This document shows, one piece after another, positions 47,439 through 59,405 of a DNA stretch of 64,000 bases. Source of the stretch: Marinobacterium alkalitolerans (GTDB taxonomy: Bacteria; Pseudomonadota; Gammaproteobacteria; Pseudomonadales; Balneatricaceae); NCBI RefSeq assembly GCF_017776525.1, contig NZ_JACVEW010000006.1, positions 101,206 to 165,205 of the forward strand, in the 5' to 3' direction. Under the pieces are notes generated by a model. It was not told the DNA's origin. It did no database searches and saw only the letters and a program-made list of their open reading frames with translations. Both the position numbers and the translations under genes were made by a program. Within the stretch, counting starts at the first letter, position 1. Every line of letters begins with the position of its first letter.

Positions 47439-48115
47439 TAGCGAATCACTCCCTCCAGGATGGCCCTGAACCTCGGTTGCAGATGACGCAGCAACAGCTC
47501 GGCCAGCGCCCGGTCACTCAGGTCAATTTCAGCATCCTCGCCCTGACAGCGGATGCGCACACCACTGCCGTCGTGCACATCCAGCGTCACGCCCTCACGC
47601 AGCTGCAGGTTCAGCTGTTCCTGTACATATTGGCTCAGCTTGCCTTCCCGGTAGGCGTGCGGATTACGCCGCAGCTCTTCCAGACCAACGACCCCGGCCG
47701 GCAGCAGCAGCTCGACCTTCGGCATCGCACAGATGGTGGCATCCTGACAGGCCTGCACCACCACTTCCCGAATCACCTCGCGAATGAACTCGTCGCTGTT
47801 CAGCTGTTCACTGATCTGCATGCGCACACGGTTGGCAAAGGTCTGCGCCAACTGCTCACGCAACTGCAACTGCATGTCACGTGCCGCCATCTTGAGTGCA
47901 TCTTCACCGGCACGGCGCAGCCGCTCGGAGTCTTCACGCGCCTTGCGGCGCAGTTGCTCCGCTTCCTGATGGGCCTGCTCGACCAGCCAGTTGGCCCTGC
48001 GTTCGGCCTCCTCGACCAGTTCTGACGCTTGGCGCTGCCCATCCTCTACGCCTTGCTGACGCAGTTGTTGAATCAGTTTTTCAACCCCCGAGGCAGCCTG
48101 TTGCTGATCACTCAT
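47438..48115 (-). CDS. ntpE: V/A-type ATPase subunit E
   Basis: Peripheral stalk protein that links V1 to subunit I. The 225-residue product has a long charged helix in the first 110 residues (EEAERRANWLVEQAHQEAEQ), expected to form a coiled coil, and a C-terminal globular head. It lies 8 bases after the K subunit gene and overlaps DUF2764 by one base. A separate G subunit gene is not seen. Confidence 0.88.
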   Translation of the reverse strand: MSDQQQAASGVEKLIQQLRQQGVEDGQRQASELVEEAERRANWLVEQAHQEAEQLRRKAREDSERLRRAGEDALKMAARDMQLQLREQLAQTFANRVRMQISEQLNSDEFIREVIREVVVQACQDATICAMPKVELLLPAGVVGLEELRRNPHAYREGKLSQYVQEQLNLQLREGVTLDVHDGSGVRIRCQGEDAEIDLSDRALAELLLRHLQPRFRAILEGVIR

Positions 48116-48123
48116 GGCTCCTC

Positions 48124-48570
48124 CTAGGCCGGTATACCGGCACTGATTACCAGCGCAAAAATAAATGCGAAGACCGCAAAGCCTTCAACGATCGCGGCCG
48201 GCGCCACGGACATGCCGAAGATCTCGGGCTTGATTTTGGAGACATTGATGGCACTGGCACAGCACTGCCCTTGCCGAATGGCGCTGAACATCAAGGCCAG
48301 ACCTGCCAGAATCCCCACCGCAAACAGGCCCGGCGCATTGTCCAGTGTCACGGCCCGGTTGAGGGAGAACATGACAACAATGCCGTAGATCGTCTGCGAC
48401 GACGGCATGGCGGCGATCCCCACGTAACGCCCGTGCCCGGTTTCCGTTTCCAGCAGCGCCCCGCATGCGGCCTGCCCTGCCAGTGCGCAACCGATGATGC
48501 TGCCGATCGCGCCCAGTGCCATGGGGCCATAGAGCCCCGCCCATCCCAGTGCCAGTATCAGGTTATCCAA
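48124..48570 (-). CDS. ntpK: V/A-type ATPase rotor (proteolipid) subunit K
   Basis: Forms the membrane rotor ring. The 148-residue protein is a double hairpin of four helices. The ion-carrying glutamate is Glu129 in IVEGFAVF of the fourth helix. Met55, Ser58, Gln59 (MPSSQ) and Gln100 (IRQGQ) line up with Leu61, Thr64, Gln65 and Gln110, which bind sodium in the E. hirae ring, so sodium transport is predicted. The start overlaps the end of subunit I by 13 bases. Confidence 0.92.
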   Translation of the reverse strand: MDNLILALGWAGLYGPMALGAIGSIIGCALAGQAACGALLETETGHGRYVGIAAMPSSQTIYGIVVMFSLNRAVTLDNAPGLFAVGILAGLALMFSAIRQGQCCASAINVSKIKPEIFGMSVAPAAIVEGFAVFAFIFALVISAGIPA

Positions 48571-50354
48571 GGGTCGACCTCCCGCTTGGTGAAAGGTTGA
48601 AAAGCGTAGCCTTCATCCGCAAGGCTCCAGTTATAGAATTCGATCAGGTTCAGTCGCAGGCCATGGATGACACCACTGACCACCGCGAGAACGAAGTTGA
48701 GCAGGTGCCCCAGCAGCAGAATCAGGACCTCGAAGAACAGCCCCACCCCCGGGACGGCCGCTGCCACATCGGTGGCCAGCTGGTTGAAGGTAATGGCGAG
48801 AGAGGCACTGGCCAGACCCAGCGCAAACAGGCGCAAGTAACTGAGCACGTCACCGAACATCTTGGAGACACCTGTCAGCGCCAGCAGCCCATCCAGCAAG
48901 CGCCAGGCCCAGTCATTGGCCCGCTGCATGGGACGCGCACTGGAAAACAGCAGCACCAGCAGCAACCCGAACGCCATCACGCCCCATTCAACGCCCAGCT
49001 GCTGTCGCAGCCAGGCACTTACCCCCGCCAGAATCAGCAGTGTCCAGCCCAGCGGCGCCAGTGACTGCAGCGAGTGGCGCCGTCGCCAGGCGGTAATCAG
49101 GTTGGCCAGTACCAGGTGCCCTGCTCCCATTACAACGGACACCCGCATCATGCTGTCAAAGTCGTTCATGTCCAATATCTTGAGCGGCGCCAGCAGGGGC
49201 GGTGGCGCAGCACCGAAATAGCTGCCCACCAGCACACCCCAGAAGGCGGAAAACCCTGCCAGGGTGACACCCAGCACCCGCAGGCGGCGTCCGGTTTCGC
49301 TGCCGCCCATTCTGGACCAGTAGATCAGCAGCACCAACCCCAGCAAAGCCGCATACCCGGCGTCGGACAGAATCAGCGCAAAAAAGGCTGCAAAGGAGAA
49401 GAACACCACCCGCGATGGGTCCCACGCCCGGTAGCCCGGCATCTGATAGAAACGCACCACCTCCTCGCCACCGGCCAGCGCAGGCGGGTTCTGCAACAGC
49501 GTAGGCGGGTGTTCATGCTCGGCCACCTCTTCCAGCAGCAGCACCAGCCCTTCGTCATCCGCAAACTGCTCCAGCTCACCCACACGGGCGCTGGGCAGCC
49601 AGCCCTGCAGCGCAAAGATGTGTTCGTCATCGCGGGTCTGCCGCGACACCGCTTCCCGGTCAGCACTGTCCTGACTGCCCGCCATGGAGCGTTGCAACAG
49701 GTAGAGCCAGCGCGTATGGGCTTCGCGTTCGGCTTCCAGTGCCTCGATCTCGATTTCCAGATCTTCCAGCTCACGCTTCAACTGCTCAAGTGGCACCGAA
49801 CCGGTATGCGTGCGTGGCACCGGCATCTGGTTGCTGCGCGGCTCTTCTTTCGACATGACGGCCACATAGGCATGGCGATTATCACGGTGGACCTGAGCCC
49901 AGGGCAGGTCACAGTGGCGCAGCTCATGCATGCGGTAGTTGGGCACCAGGTAGAACCAGAGCCGATAGCCCAGCAACCCCTCTTCGCCCGGCAGTTGAAA
50001 ATTGCCCCAGGGCGCCAGATCACGTATACGCTTGCGCAGAAAGTCCCGGTGCTCACTGAGCTGAAGATGCTTGCGGCGGTTATGCCGCACAGCTTCCACA
50101 ACCGCAGGCAGCTCAAAGTGGCGCTCCACCGTCACCTGCCGCCGTTTTTGCGGACAGGCCAGCAAGAACCGAATCGCCTGCTGCAACTGGTCCGGGCTCA
50201 CCCCTTCAGGCAGCACGTTTTCCTGTTCAGCCAGCACCGCCTCTCGCAGCGGAATCACATGCATCAACCCCAGCGTTTGCAGCCGATCGAGAACCTGCGG
50301 CTTGTCTGCCGTCAGGCCGATCAGCGAGGCTTTTTTCAGTGCCTGAATACTCAT
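48558..50354 (-). CDS. ntpI: V/A-type ATPase subunit I
   Basis: Membrane stator subunit with the ion half-channels. The 598-residue protein has a cytoplasmic N-terminal half (to about residue 315), with a coiled coil at about 185-220, then about seven membrane helices. The essential arginine is in DVLSYLRLFALGLAS (about Arg508). The start overlaps the D stop by 4 bases. The rotor gene K follows directly. Confidence 0.93.
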   Translation of the reverse strand: MSIQALKKASLIGLTADKPQVLDRLQTLGLMHVIPLREAVLAEQENVLPEGVSPDQLQQAIRFLLACPQKRRQVTVERHFELPAVVEAVRHNRRKHLQLSEHRDFLRKRIRDLAPWGNFQLPGEEGLLGYRLWFYLVPNYRMHELRHCDLPWAQVHRDNRHAYVAVMSKEEPRSNQMPVPRTHTGSVPLEQLKRELEDLEIEIEALEAEREAHTRWLYLLQRSMAGSQDSADREAVSRQTRDDEHIFALQGWLPSARVGELEQFADDEGLVLLLEEVAEHEHPPTLLQNPPALAGGEEVVRFYQMPGYRAWDPSRVVFFSFAAFFALILSDAGYAALLGLVLLIYWSRMGGSETGRRLRVLGVTLAGFSAFWGVLVGSYFGAAPPPLLAPLKILDMNDFDSMMRVSVVMGAGHLVLANLITAWRRRHSLQSLAPLGWTLLILAGVSAWLRQQLGVEWGVMAFGLLLVLLFSSARPMQRANDWAWRLLDGLLALTGVSKMFGDVLSYLRLFALGLASASLAITFNQLATDVAAAVPGVGLFFEVLILLLGHLLNFVLAVVSGVIHGLRLNLIEFYNWSLADEGYAFQPFTKREVDPWIT

Positions 50355-50953
50355 ACGGCCATCCTCGCCCGCTTGTTCTTGGCGATTTTGGCACGCACCA
50401 CACCGGCCCGCTCCGCATCGGACAGTGCGATCCGGATACGCCGGATATTTTTCTCCGCCTTGGGTATCAACACCTTGTCAAACAGGTTCAGTCGCTGGGT
50501 GGTTTTCTGCAGCCCGGCTTCCAGCCGGTCCAGCCGAACCTGCTCGTTCTGAATACGTATTTTCAACTCAAGCATGCGTGCCAAATGCTGTACCATCACA
50601 TCCACCCACTGAGGCAGTGCCAGGCGGGAATACTGGGCGCGGTCAATCCGGATGTCGGCCACCACCGGCAGCTCGATGCCGACCAGGTTTTCCACCTGGC
50701 GATCGACCCCATCCACTCTCACCAGCTCTCCCAGTGCCAGCTGTGTCCCGGCCAGCATCGGCAACTGCTCGGCAACGGCCGCTTCAATCGCGTCAATCTG
50801 CTGTTGCAGGTCTGACAACTGATGGCGTGTTTTCACGCGGGCCGCCAGAATCTGCTTGCGCTTGAGATCGAGCGCCGGCACGAACTGGCGGAAAGACTTC
50901 AGCCGCTGCTGCTCGTGATTGAGGGTGCTTTTATTCAGCGCAAGCTTGGCCAT
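50351..50953 (-). CDS. ntpD: V/A-type ATPase subunit D
   Basis: Central shaft of V1 that turns inside the A3B3 ring. The 200-residue protein is almost all helical, with long coiled coils at both ends (NKSTLNHEQQRLKSF at the start, RLDRLEAGLQKTTQRLNLF near the end) as expected for the shaft. It starts 6 bases after the B stop. Confidence 0.93.
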   Translation of the reverse strand: MAKLALNKSTLNHEQQRLKSFRQFVPALDLKRKQILAARVKTRHQLSDLQQQIDAIEAAVAEQLPMLAGTQLALGELVRVDGVDRQVENLVGIELPVVADIRIDRAQYSRLALPQWVDVMVQHLARMLELKIRIQNEQVRLDRLEAGLQKTTQRLNLFDKVLIPKAEKNIRRIRIALSDAERAGVVRAKIAKNKRARMAV

Positions 50954-50959
50954 GGCGCA

Positions 50960-52318
50960 CTAACTCGCTGCCTGCTGCGGGAAGTACTTATCCACAAGCT
51001 GCTGTTTCATCAACAGTTCTTCCGGCTGGAAGCACTCCGCCAGCGTTTGCCAACACAGGTCCAGCGCCTCTTCCAGCGGCATGGACACGTTAATGTCCAT
51101 GAAGCGTTCCCGGAAGCGCTCACCAAAGATCAGCAGACGCTCGTCATACTCGGTCAGGTCGAAGGACATCGCCTGTTTCTGCTGGGCGTCGCGCGCTTCG
51201 GCGTAGAACCGCACCATGGTGTTCATGATCTGGCCGTGGTCCTCGCGCGTCACCTTGCCGATCACGTGCTGCTTGAGGCGCGACAGGGAGCCAAAGGGAT
51301 CCAGCACACCGTCATGCAGATAAAACTGGCCCTCGGTGATGTAGCCCGTGTTATCCGGCACCGGGTGGGTCACGTCATCACCGGGCATGGTCGTAACCGA
51401 AAGGATAGTGACCGAACCAGCACCCTTGTAGTCACAGGCCTTTTCGTAACGGCGTGCAAGCTGAGAGTACAGGTCGCCGATATAACCGCGGTTGGAGGGC
51501 ACGTGCTCCATTGAGATACCCACCTCCTTGAGCGCATCCGCGTAGGCGGTCATATCTGTCAGCAACACCAGTACCCGCTTGCCTTCTTCAACGGCAAAAC
51601 GCTCGGCAACCGCCAGCGCCATATCCGGCACCAGCAAGCCTTCCACCACGGGGTCCGACCCCAGATGGGCAAAGGTCACCGTGCGAGCACTGACACCCGC
51701 CTCTTCAAAGGCACGGCGGAAGAAGTGATAGTCATCGAAGATCAGACCGATACCGCCAAACACCACCACATCGGCATCGGCATTGGCACCGATCTGCGCC
51801 AGCAGACGGTTGTAGGGCTCACCGGCGATAGAGAAAATCGGAATTTTCTGGCTTTCCACCAGAGAGTTGAAGACATCGATCATCGGCACGTTGGTGCGGA
51901 TCATGCGTGATGCCAGGATACGACGCACCGGGTTAACGGTGGGGCCATCGATGTCGATCCGGGCCTCCTCGCTCAGCGCGGGGCCACCATCAATCGGACG
52001 GCCGGAGCCGGAAAAGGCGCGGCCCAGAATATTGGGCGAAAAGGTTACCTGCATGGGGTGGCCCAAAAAGCGCACACCCGCCCGGGTGGACAGCCCCTTG
52101 GTCCCGGAAAAGACCTGCAGGGATACGCTGTCACCCTCAAGCTGAATCACCTGAGCCATGTAAGGCGGTTGATCCGGATCAAGGATGTTTTCGATCAGAG
52201 CCAGGTCACCGTAGCCGATAGCGCTCACGTCGCCCTCGTCCGGTGTGGGTACGTGGACGCGCACGATGTCGCCCACTATCTCAAGAATGCGCGAGTAACG
52301 AACCAGTAGCTGAGTCAC
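50960..52318 (-). CDS. ntpB: V/A-type ATPase non-catalytic subunit B
   Basis: Alternates with A in the V1 hexamer and lacks a P-loop, as expected. The 452-residue protein contains the B-type segments GRPIDGGPALS, SIAGEPYNRLLAQIG and LTDMTAYADALKEVG, and the ATPase signature-like stretch PSNRGYIGDLYSQLARRYEKA. The start codon is GTG 52318, with GGAGG upstream. It is the first ATPase gene in this operon, 24 bases after the Nif3-insert-like gene. Confidence 0.95.
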   Translation of the reverse strand: MTQLLVRYSRILEIVGDIVRVHVPTPDEGDVSAIGYGDLALIENILDPDQPPYMAQVIQLEGDSVSLQVFSGTKGLSTRAGVRFLGHPMQVTFSPNILGRAFSGSGRPIDGGPALSEEARIDIDGPTVNPVRRILASRMIRTNVPMIDVFNSLVESQKIPIFSIAGEPYNRLLAQIGANADADVVVFGGIGLIFDDYHFFRRAFEEAGVSARTVTFAHLGSDPVVEGLLVPDMALAVAERFAVEEGKRVLVLLTDMTAYADALKEVGISMEHVPSNRGYIGDLYSQLARRYEKACDYKGAGSVTILSVTTMPGDDVTHPVPDNTGYITEGQFYLHDGVLDPFGSLSRLKQHVIGKVTREDHGQIMNTMVRFYAEARDAQQKQAMSFDLTEYDERLLIFGERFRERFMDINVSMPLEEALDLCWQTLAECFQPEELLMKQQLVDKYFPQQAAS

Positions 52319-52342
52319 AGCGACCTCCCTTTGCTGCCAGCG

Positions 52343-52654
52343 CTAGAACTCCGCCAGCTTGTACACCTCGTATGCCACCTCTTCATAAGGGTGCGCCTCT
52401 TTCAAGGTGGCGACAGCGGTTTTGATCAGCTCATCGGTGCACACCATTTCCACCTTGAGCTCCGGCACGGTTTCCAGCTGCCCCTGCTGTCCCAGATGAG
52501 GGTTGGCACCGTCCAGCGGGCGGAACTGACCGGTTCCAAGCGTCTGCCAGCAGCACTGGTCATAATCACCAATACGCCCCACGCCGGCTTCAAACAGTGC
52601 GGTTTTGACCGGTTCGGCATCCGTTTCGGGTACGAAGAAACACAGTTTGTACAT
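52343..52654 (-). CDS. Nif3/YqfO insert-type (CutA-like) small protein
   Basis: The 103-residue protein resembles the insert domain of Nif3/YqfO proteins, which has a CutA/PII-like fold, without the surrounding metal-binding Nif3 parts. Marks are KLCFFVPETDAEPVKTALFEAG at the start and HPYEEVAYEVYKL near the end. Such stand-alone domains are common and their role is unknown. ATG 52654 is chosen because GGAGG lies 4-5 bases upstream; the open frame continues to 52729 without homology. It probably shares a transcript with the V-ATPase genes. Confidence 0.82.
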   Translation of the reverse strand: MYKLCFFVPETDAEPVKTALFEAGVGRIGDYDQCCWQTLGTGQFRPLDGANPHLGQQGQLETVPELKVEMVCTDELIKTAVATLKEAHPYEEVAYEVYKLAEF

Positions 52655-52685
52655 TCTGCCTCCATTCTTCACCGCATGAATGCTT

Positions 52686-52715
52686 ACCATAGCCGTGTTC
52701 AGGCCGGGACAGCAA
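52686..52715 (-). promoter_or_regulatory. Possible sigma-70 promoter for the V-ATPase operon
   Basis: On the minus strand TTGCTG and TATGGT stand 18 bases apart, 30-60 bases upstream of the Nif3-insert-like start. Each box matches the consensus in four of six positions. It is the best candidate in the space downstream of the dapB terminator. Confidence 0.35.
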
Positions 52716-52764
52716 GCAGGTTCACACACTGACAGAGAGGAATGACAGAAAGGTTGCGGCAGGG

Positions 52765-52791
52765 CATAAAAGAGCCCGCCCGGAGGCGGGC
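52765..52791 (-). terminator. Intrinsic terminator after dapB
   Basis: GCCCGCC (52774-52780) and GGCGGGC (52785-52791) form a 7-bp GC stem with a CGGA loop. On the minus strand it is followed by TCTTTTAT, about 30 bases after the dapB stop. It isolates the V-ATPase operon from dapB. Confidence 0.85.
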
Positions 52792-52819
52792 AGAGGGAAC
52801 AACAACAAGGTTGGGTTTG

Positions 52820-54815
<1,996 letters not shown>

Positions 54816-54866
54816 GATCCGAATCTGACTCGTCAGGGTTTGGCTCACAGGAGCCGGACATGACAA

Positions 54867-54884
54867 CGCGGGCCTGAGCCCGCG
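54867..54884 (-). other. Hairpin between dnaK and dnaJ
   Basis: CGCGGGC and GCCCGCG pair perfectly around a CTGA loop. No T-run follows on the minus strand. It may lower readthrough into dnaJ or act as an RNA processing or stability site, so that less DnaJ than DnaK is made. Confidence 0.5.
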
Positions 54885-54918
54885 CCGTCACACTGCAAGG
54901 ATCGACAAGCGCGAACGC

Positions 54919-56847
<1,929 letters not shown>

Positions 56848-56913
56848 GTTCTGCTCCGCTGTTTCTGTCGCCTTATGGGGCGAACTCAAATCTAGAAAAT
56901 TGGCTTGCTACTT

Positions 56914-56941
56914 ATATGGGTACGCGTTGCGCAAATTCAAC
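56914..56941 (-). promoter_or_regulatory. Sigma-32-like promoter of dnaK
   Basis: On the minus strand GTTGAA is followed after 14 bases by ACCCATAT. The RpoH consensus is CTTGAA, 13-15 bases, CCCCATnT, so each box differs in one position. It lies in the space between grpE and dnaK. Confidence 0.65.
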
Positions 56942-56948
56942 GCCCCGA

Positions 56949-57536
56949 TCAGCTTTTAGCCACCATCACCATCGCCGGACGCATCAGACGGCCGTTGAGG
57001 AGGTAGCCTTTCTGTACCACGGTCACCACGGTGTTTGGCTCAACACCCTCTGCCGGCACCATGGACATGGCCTGATGGTGTTCCGGGTTGAAGGTTTCGC
57101 CTTCCGGGTTAACCTGCTCAACGTTGAACTTTTCCAGACCGGACAGGAACATGTTCAACGTCATTTCGATCCCTTCCCGGATCGCTTTGGTTTTCTCATC
57201 ATCGCCCTGGCTGGCCTCGATGGCACGCTCAAGACTATCGACAACCGGCAACAGCTCGTTGGCGAACTTTTCCAGTCCGAACTTGTGTGCCTTCTCCACA
57301 TCCTGTTCAGCACGGCGACGAATATTCTGAATTTCGGCCTGAGCACGCGGCTGAAGTTCTGCCAGCTCCTTTTGCAAGGCATCCACTTCGGCACGTGACT
57401 CTTCAAGCTGCTGCAGCAAATCTGCCTGATTGTCATCGGCGGATACGGTTTCAACCGCATCTGCTTCAACCACGGACTCCGCCGTTTCCTGAACCGAATC
57501 AACGGGTTCCTGGGTATTCTGCTGCTCTTTCGCCAT
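56949..57536 (-). CDS. grpE: Nucleotide exchange factor GrpE
   Basis: Releases ADP from DnaK. The 195-residue protein has an acidic N-terminus, a long helix with [22 protein letters not shown], and a C-terminal beta domain with the family ending [19 protein letters not shown]. It begins the grpE-dnaK-dnaJ cluster and is divergent from recN. Confidence 0.97.
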   Translation of the reverse strand: MAKEQQNTQEPVDSVQETAESVVEADAVETVSADDNQADLLQQLEESRAEVDALQKELAELQPRAQAEIQNIRRRAEQDVEKAHKFGLEKFANELLPVVDSLERAIEASQGDDEKTKAIREGIEMTLNMFLSGLEKFNVEQVNPEGETFNPEHHQAMSMVPAEGVEPNTVVTVVQKGYLLNGRLMRPAMVMVAKS

Positions 57537-57581
57537 CAGGTCTCTCCAACTGAATCTGGGGTTTCACCTCGTTGCAGATCT

Positions 57582-57609
57582 ATATGGGGCTGTTTCTGAC
57601 AGGTTCAAG
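57582..57609 (-). promoter_or_regulatory. Sigma-32 heat-shock promoter of grpE
   Basis: On the minus strand CTTGAA is followed after 14 bases by CCCCATAT, a perfect match to the RpoH consensus. It lies 46 bases upstream of the grpE start and sets heat-shock control for the cluster. Confidence 0.9.
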
Positions 57610-57637
57610 CGTTCTCGAGAATTTTTTCAGCCAGGGA

Positions 57638-57666
57638 TTGATGCCACCGGGAAAATGGCTTATACA
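57638..57666 (+). promoter_or_regulatory. Sigma-70 promoter of recN
   Basis: TTGATG and TATACA stand exactly 17 bases apart. The -10 is overlapped by the first half of the LexA-type repeats, so repressor binding would block RNA polymerase. The recN start is 50 bases downstream. Confidence 0.6.
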
Positions 57667-57706
57667 GTAACTACTGTATAAACAACCACTGTATAGAAAC
57701 CCATAG
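57661..57706 (+). promoter_or_regulatory. Cluster of LexA-type SOS boxes upstream of recN
   Basis: TATACAGTA (57661-57669) and TACTGTATA (57672-57680) are perfect LexA half-sites arranged back to back. TACTGTATAAACAACCACTG (57672-57691) resembles the first E. coli recN SOS box. A third site starts at CACTGTATA (57687). Several boxes before recN are normal and mean tight SOS control. Confidence 0.75.
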
Positions 57707-57715
57707 GTGGCAGTC

Positions 57716-59383
57716 ATGCTCACGCAGATCACGATTCGCAACTTCGCCATTGTTGATGCGCTGGAAGTGGAACTGGACGGAGGAATGACCGTCATCAGCG
57801 GTGAAACCGGTGCCGGCAAGTCCATCATGCTGGATGCTCTCGGGCTGTGTCTGGGCAATCGGGCAGACAGTGACAGCCTCTACAAGGGCGCCGACAAGGC
57901 CGAGCTCACCGCCAGCTTCGATATCCGCAACCTGCCGTCCGCACAGCTCTGGCTCAACGAGCATGAGCTGGACGGTGATCCGCGTGAATGCCTGTTGCGC
58001 CGGGTTATTACGCGCGAAGGTCGCAGCCGCAGCTATATCAACGGTCGCCCCGCCCCGCTGGCTCTCCTGCGGGAATTCGGCCAGTTTCTGGTGGATATTC
58101 ACGGCCAGCACGAACACCAGCGACTGCTGAAAAAAGACCATCACCGTGTACTGCTGGATGCGTTCGGCGGTCAGGGCGAACTGGCCGATCAGGTCAGACG
58201 CGGCTTTCACAAGTGGCGCCGGCTCTATTCCGAGTTTCGTGAACGCACCGATATTTCCGAGGAGCGCAACGCACGCGTACAGCTCTTGAGCTATCAGGTT
58301 GAAGAACTGGAGCAGCTCGCTCTGCAGCCCGGTGAACTGGAAGCGCTGGAGCAGGAGCAGCAGCGGCTTGAGAATGCCGACAGCCTGCTCTCATCGGGCC
58401 ATCAGCTCCTGCAGATCAGCAGTGAAGGCGAAGACCAGCACTGCCTGTCGCTGCTGAATCACTGTCTGCAGTTGCTGGGACAGCTCGGCACCGATGACGA
58501 ACGCCTTAAACAGGTTGACGAAATGCTCAACAGTGCACTGATTCAGGTTGAGGAAGCCAGCCGCGAAGTCCGCCACTTTCTGGACGGCATCGAGATAAAC
58601 CCCGAGCGCCAGCAGGAAGTGGAAGAACGCCTCACTGCCATCTACGATATCGCCCGCAAACACCGCCTGCTGCCGGAAGAGCTGCTGGAATTCCAACAGG
58701 GACTGCAGGCCGAACTCGCCTCCCTCACGCAGGACGACGCGACACTGGCCGAGCTGGAAGAAGCGGTCGAGGCCGCACGTCAGGAATACCTGAGCGCCGC
58801 GGCTGAACTCAGCCTTGCTCGTCAGCAGGCAGCGGAAAAGCTGGGTGTACAGGTGGACGAGCAGCTTCATGCGCTGGGTATGCCCGCCGCCCATTTCACC
58901 GCATGCCTGACCCCTCTGGAAGAGGAGCGCTACAACGCCAACGGGCTGGAAGATGTGGAGTTTCTGATCAGCACCAATGAAGGCCAGCCGGCACGTGCAC
59001 TGGCAAAAGTCGCCTCCGGCGGTGAGCTTTCACGCATAAGCCTGGCAATTCAGGTGATCACTGCGCAGACATCCAGCACACCGACACTGGTCTTTGATGA
59101 GGTGGATGTTGGTATCGGCGGGGGTGTGGCCGAGGTCGTCGGCCGCATGCTCCATGCACTGGGACAGCGGGTACAGATTCTGTGTGTCACCCATCAGCCT
59201 CAGGTCGCTGCACAGGGTGATCAGCATCTGTTTGTCAGCAAGAAAGGGAAAGCCTCGGGGAATCACACACGCGTCAGCCGCCTGAGCGATCACCAGCGCG
59301 TCGAGGAAGTGGCGCGTATGCTGGGGGGCGTCGATATTACCCGCACCACGCTCACGCATGCGCAGGAGATGCTGTCAGCCTAA
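57716..59383 (+). CDS. recN: DNA repair protein RecN
   Basis: SMC-like ATPase of double-strand break repair, one of the most strongly SOS-induced genes. The 555-residue protein has Walker A GETGAGKS (29-36), a long central coiled coil (about residues 150-365), the ABC signature (KVASGGELSRISLAIQ) and Walker B (LVFDEVDVGIGG). ATG 57716 follows TAGGTGG. The stop codon is in the loop of a 10-bp hairpin. Confidence 0.97.
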   Translation: MLTQITIRNFAIVDALEVELDGGMTVISGETGAGKSIMLDALGLCLGNRADSDSLYKGADKAELTASFDIRNLPSAQLWLNEHELDGDPRECLLRRVITREGRSRSYINGRPAPLALLREFGQFLVDIHGQHEHQRLLKKDHHRVLLDAFGGQGELADQVRRGFHKWRRLYSEFRERTDISEERNARVQLLSYQVEELEQLALQPGELEALEQEQQRLENADSLLSSGHQLLQISSEGEDQHCLSLLNHCLQLLGQLGTDDERLKQVDEMLNSALIQVEEASREVRHFLDGIEINPERQQEVEERLTAIYDIARKHRLLPEELLEFQQGLQAELASLTQDDATLAELEEAVEAARQEYLSAAAELSLARQQAAEKLGVQVDEQLHALGMPAAHFTACLTPLEEERYNANGLEDVEFLISTNEGQPARALAKVASGGELSRISLAIQVITAQTSSTPTLVFDEVDVGIGGGVAEVVGRMLHALGQRVQILCVTHQPQVAAQGDQHLFVSKKGKASGNHTRVSRLSDHQRVEEVARMLGGVDITRTTLTHAQEMLSA

Positions 59384-59394
59384 TGGCTGACAGC
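59371..59394. terminator. 10-bp perfect hairpin with the recN stop codon in its loop
   Basis: GCTGTCAGCC and GGCTGACAGC pair perfectly around TAAT, which holds the recN TAA. It is also downstream of fur on the other strand. There is no T-run. The design matches the hairpin at 13,335-13,362. Confidence 0.6.
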
Positions 59395-59405
59395 AGGAAA
59401 GGGTA

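Noticed and set aside
49074..50552. Open frame of 492 codons antisense to V-ATPase subunits I and D
   Set aside because: Gln/His-rich shadow with no homology; both ATPase subunits are clear on the minus strand.
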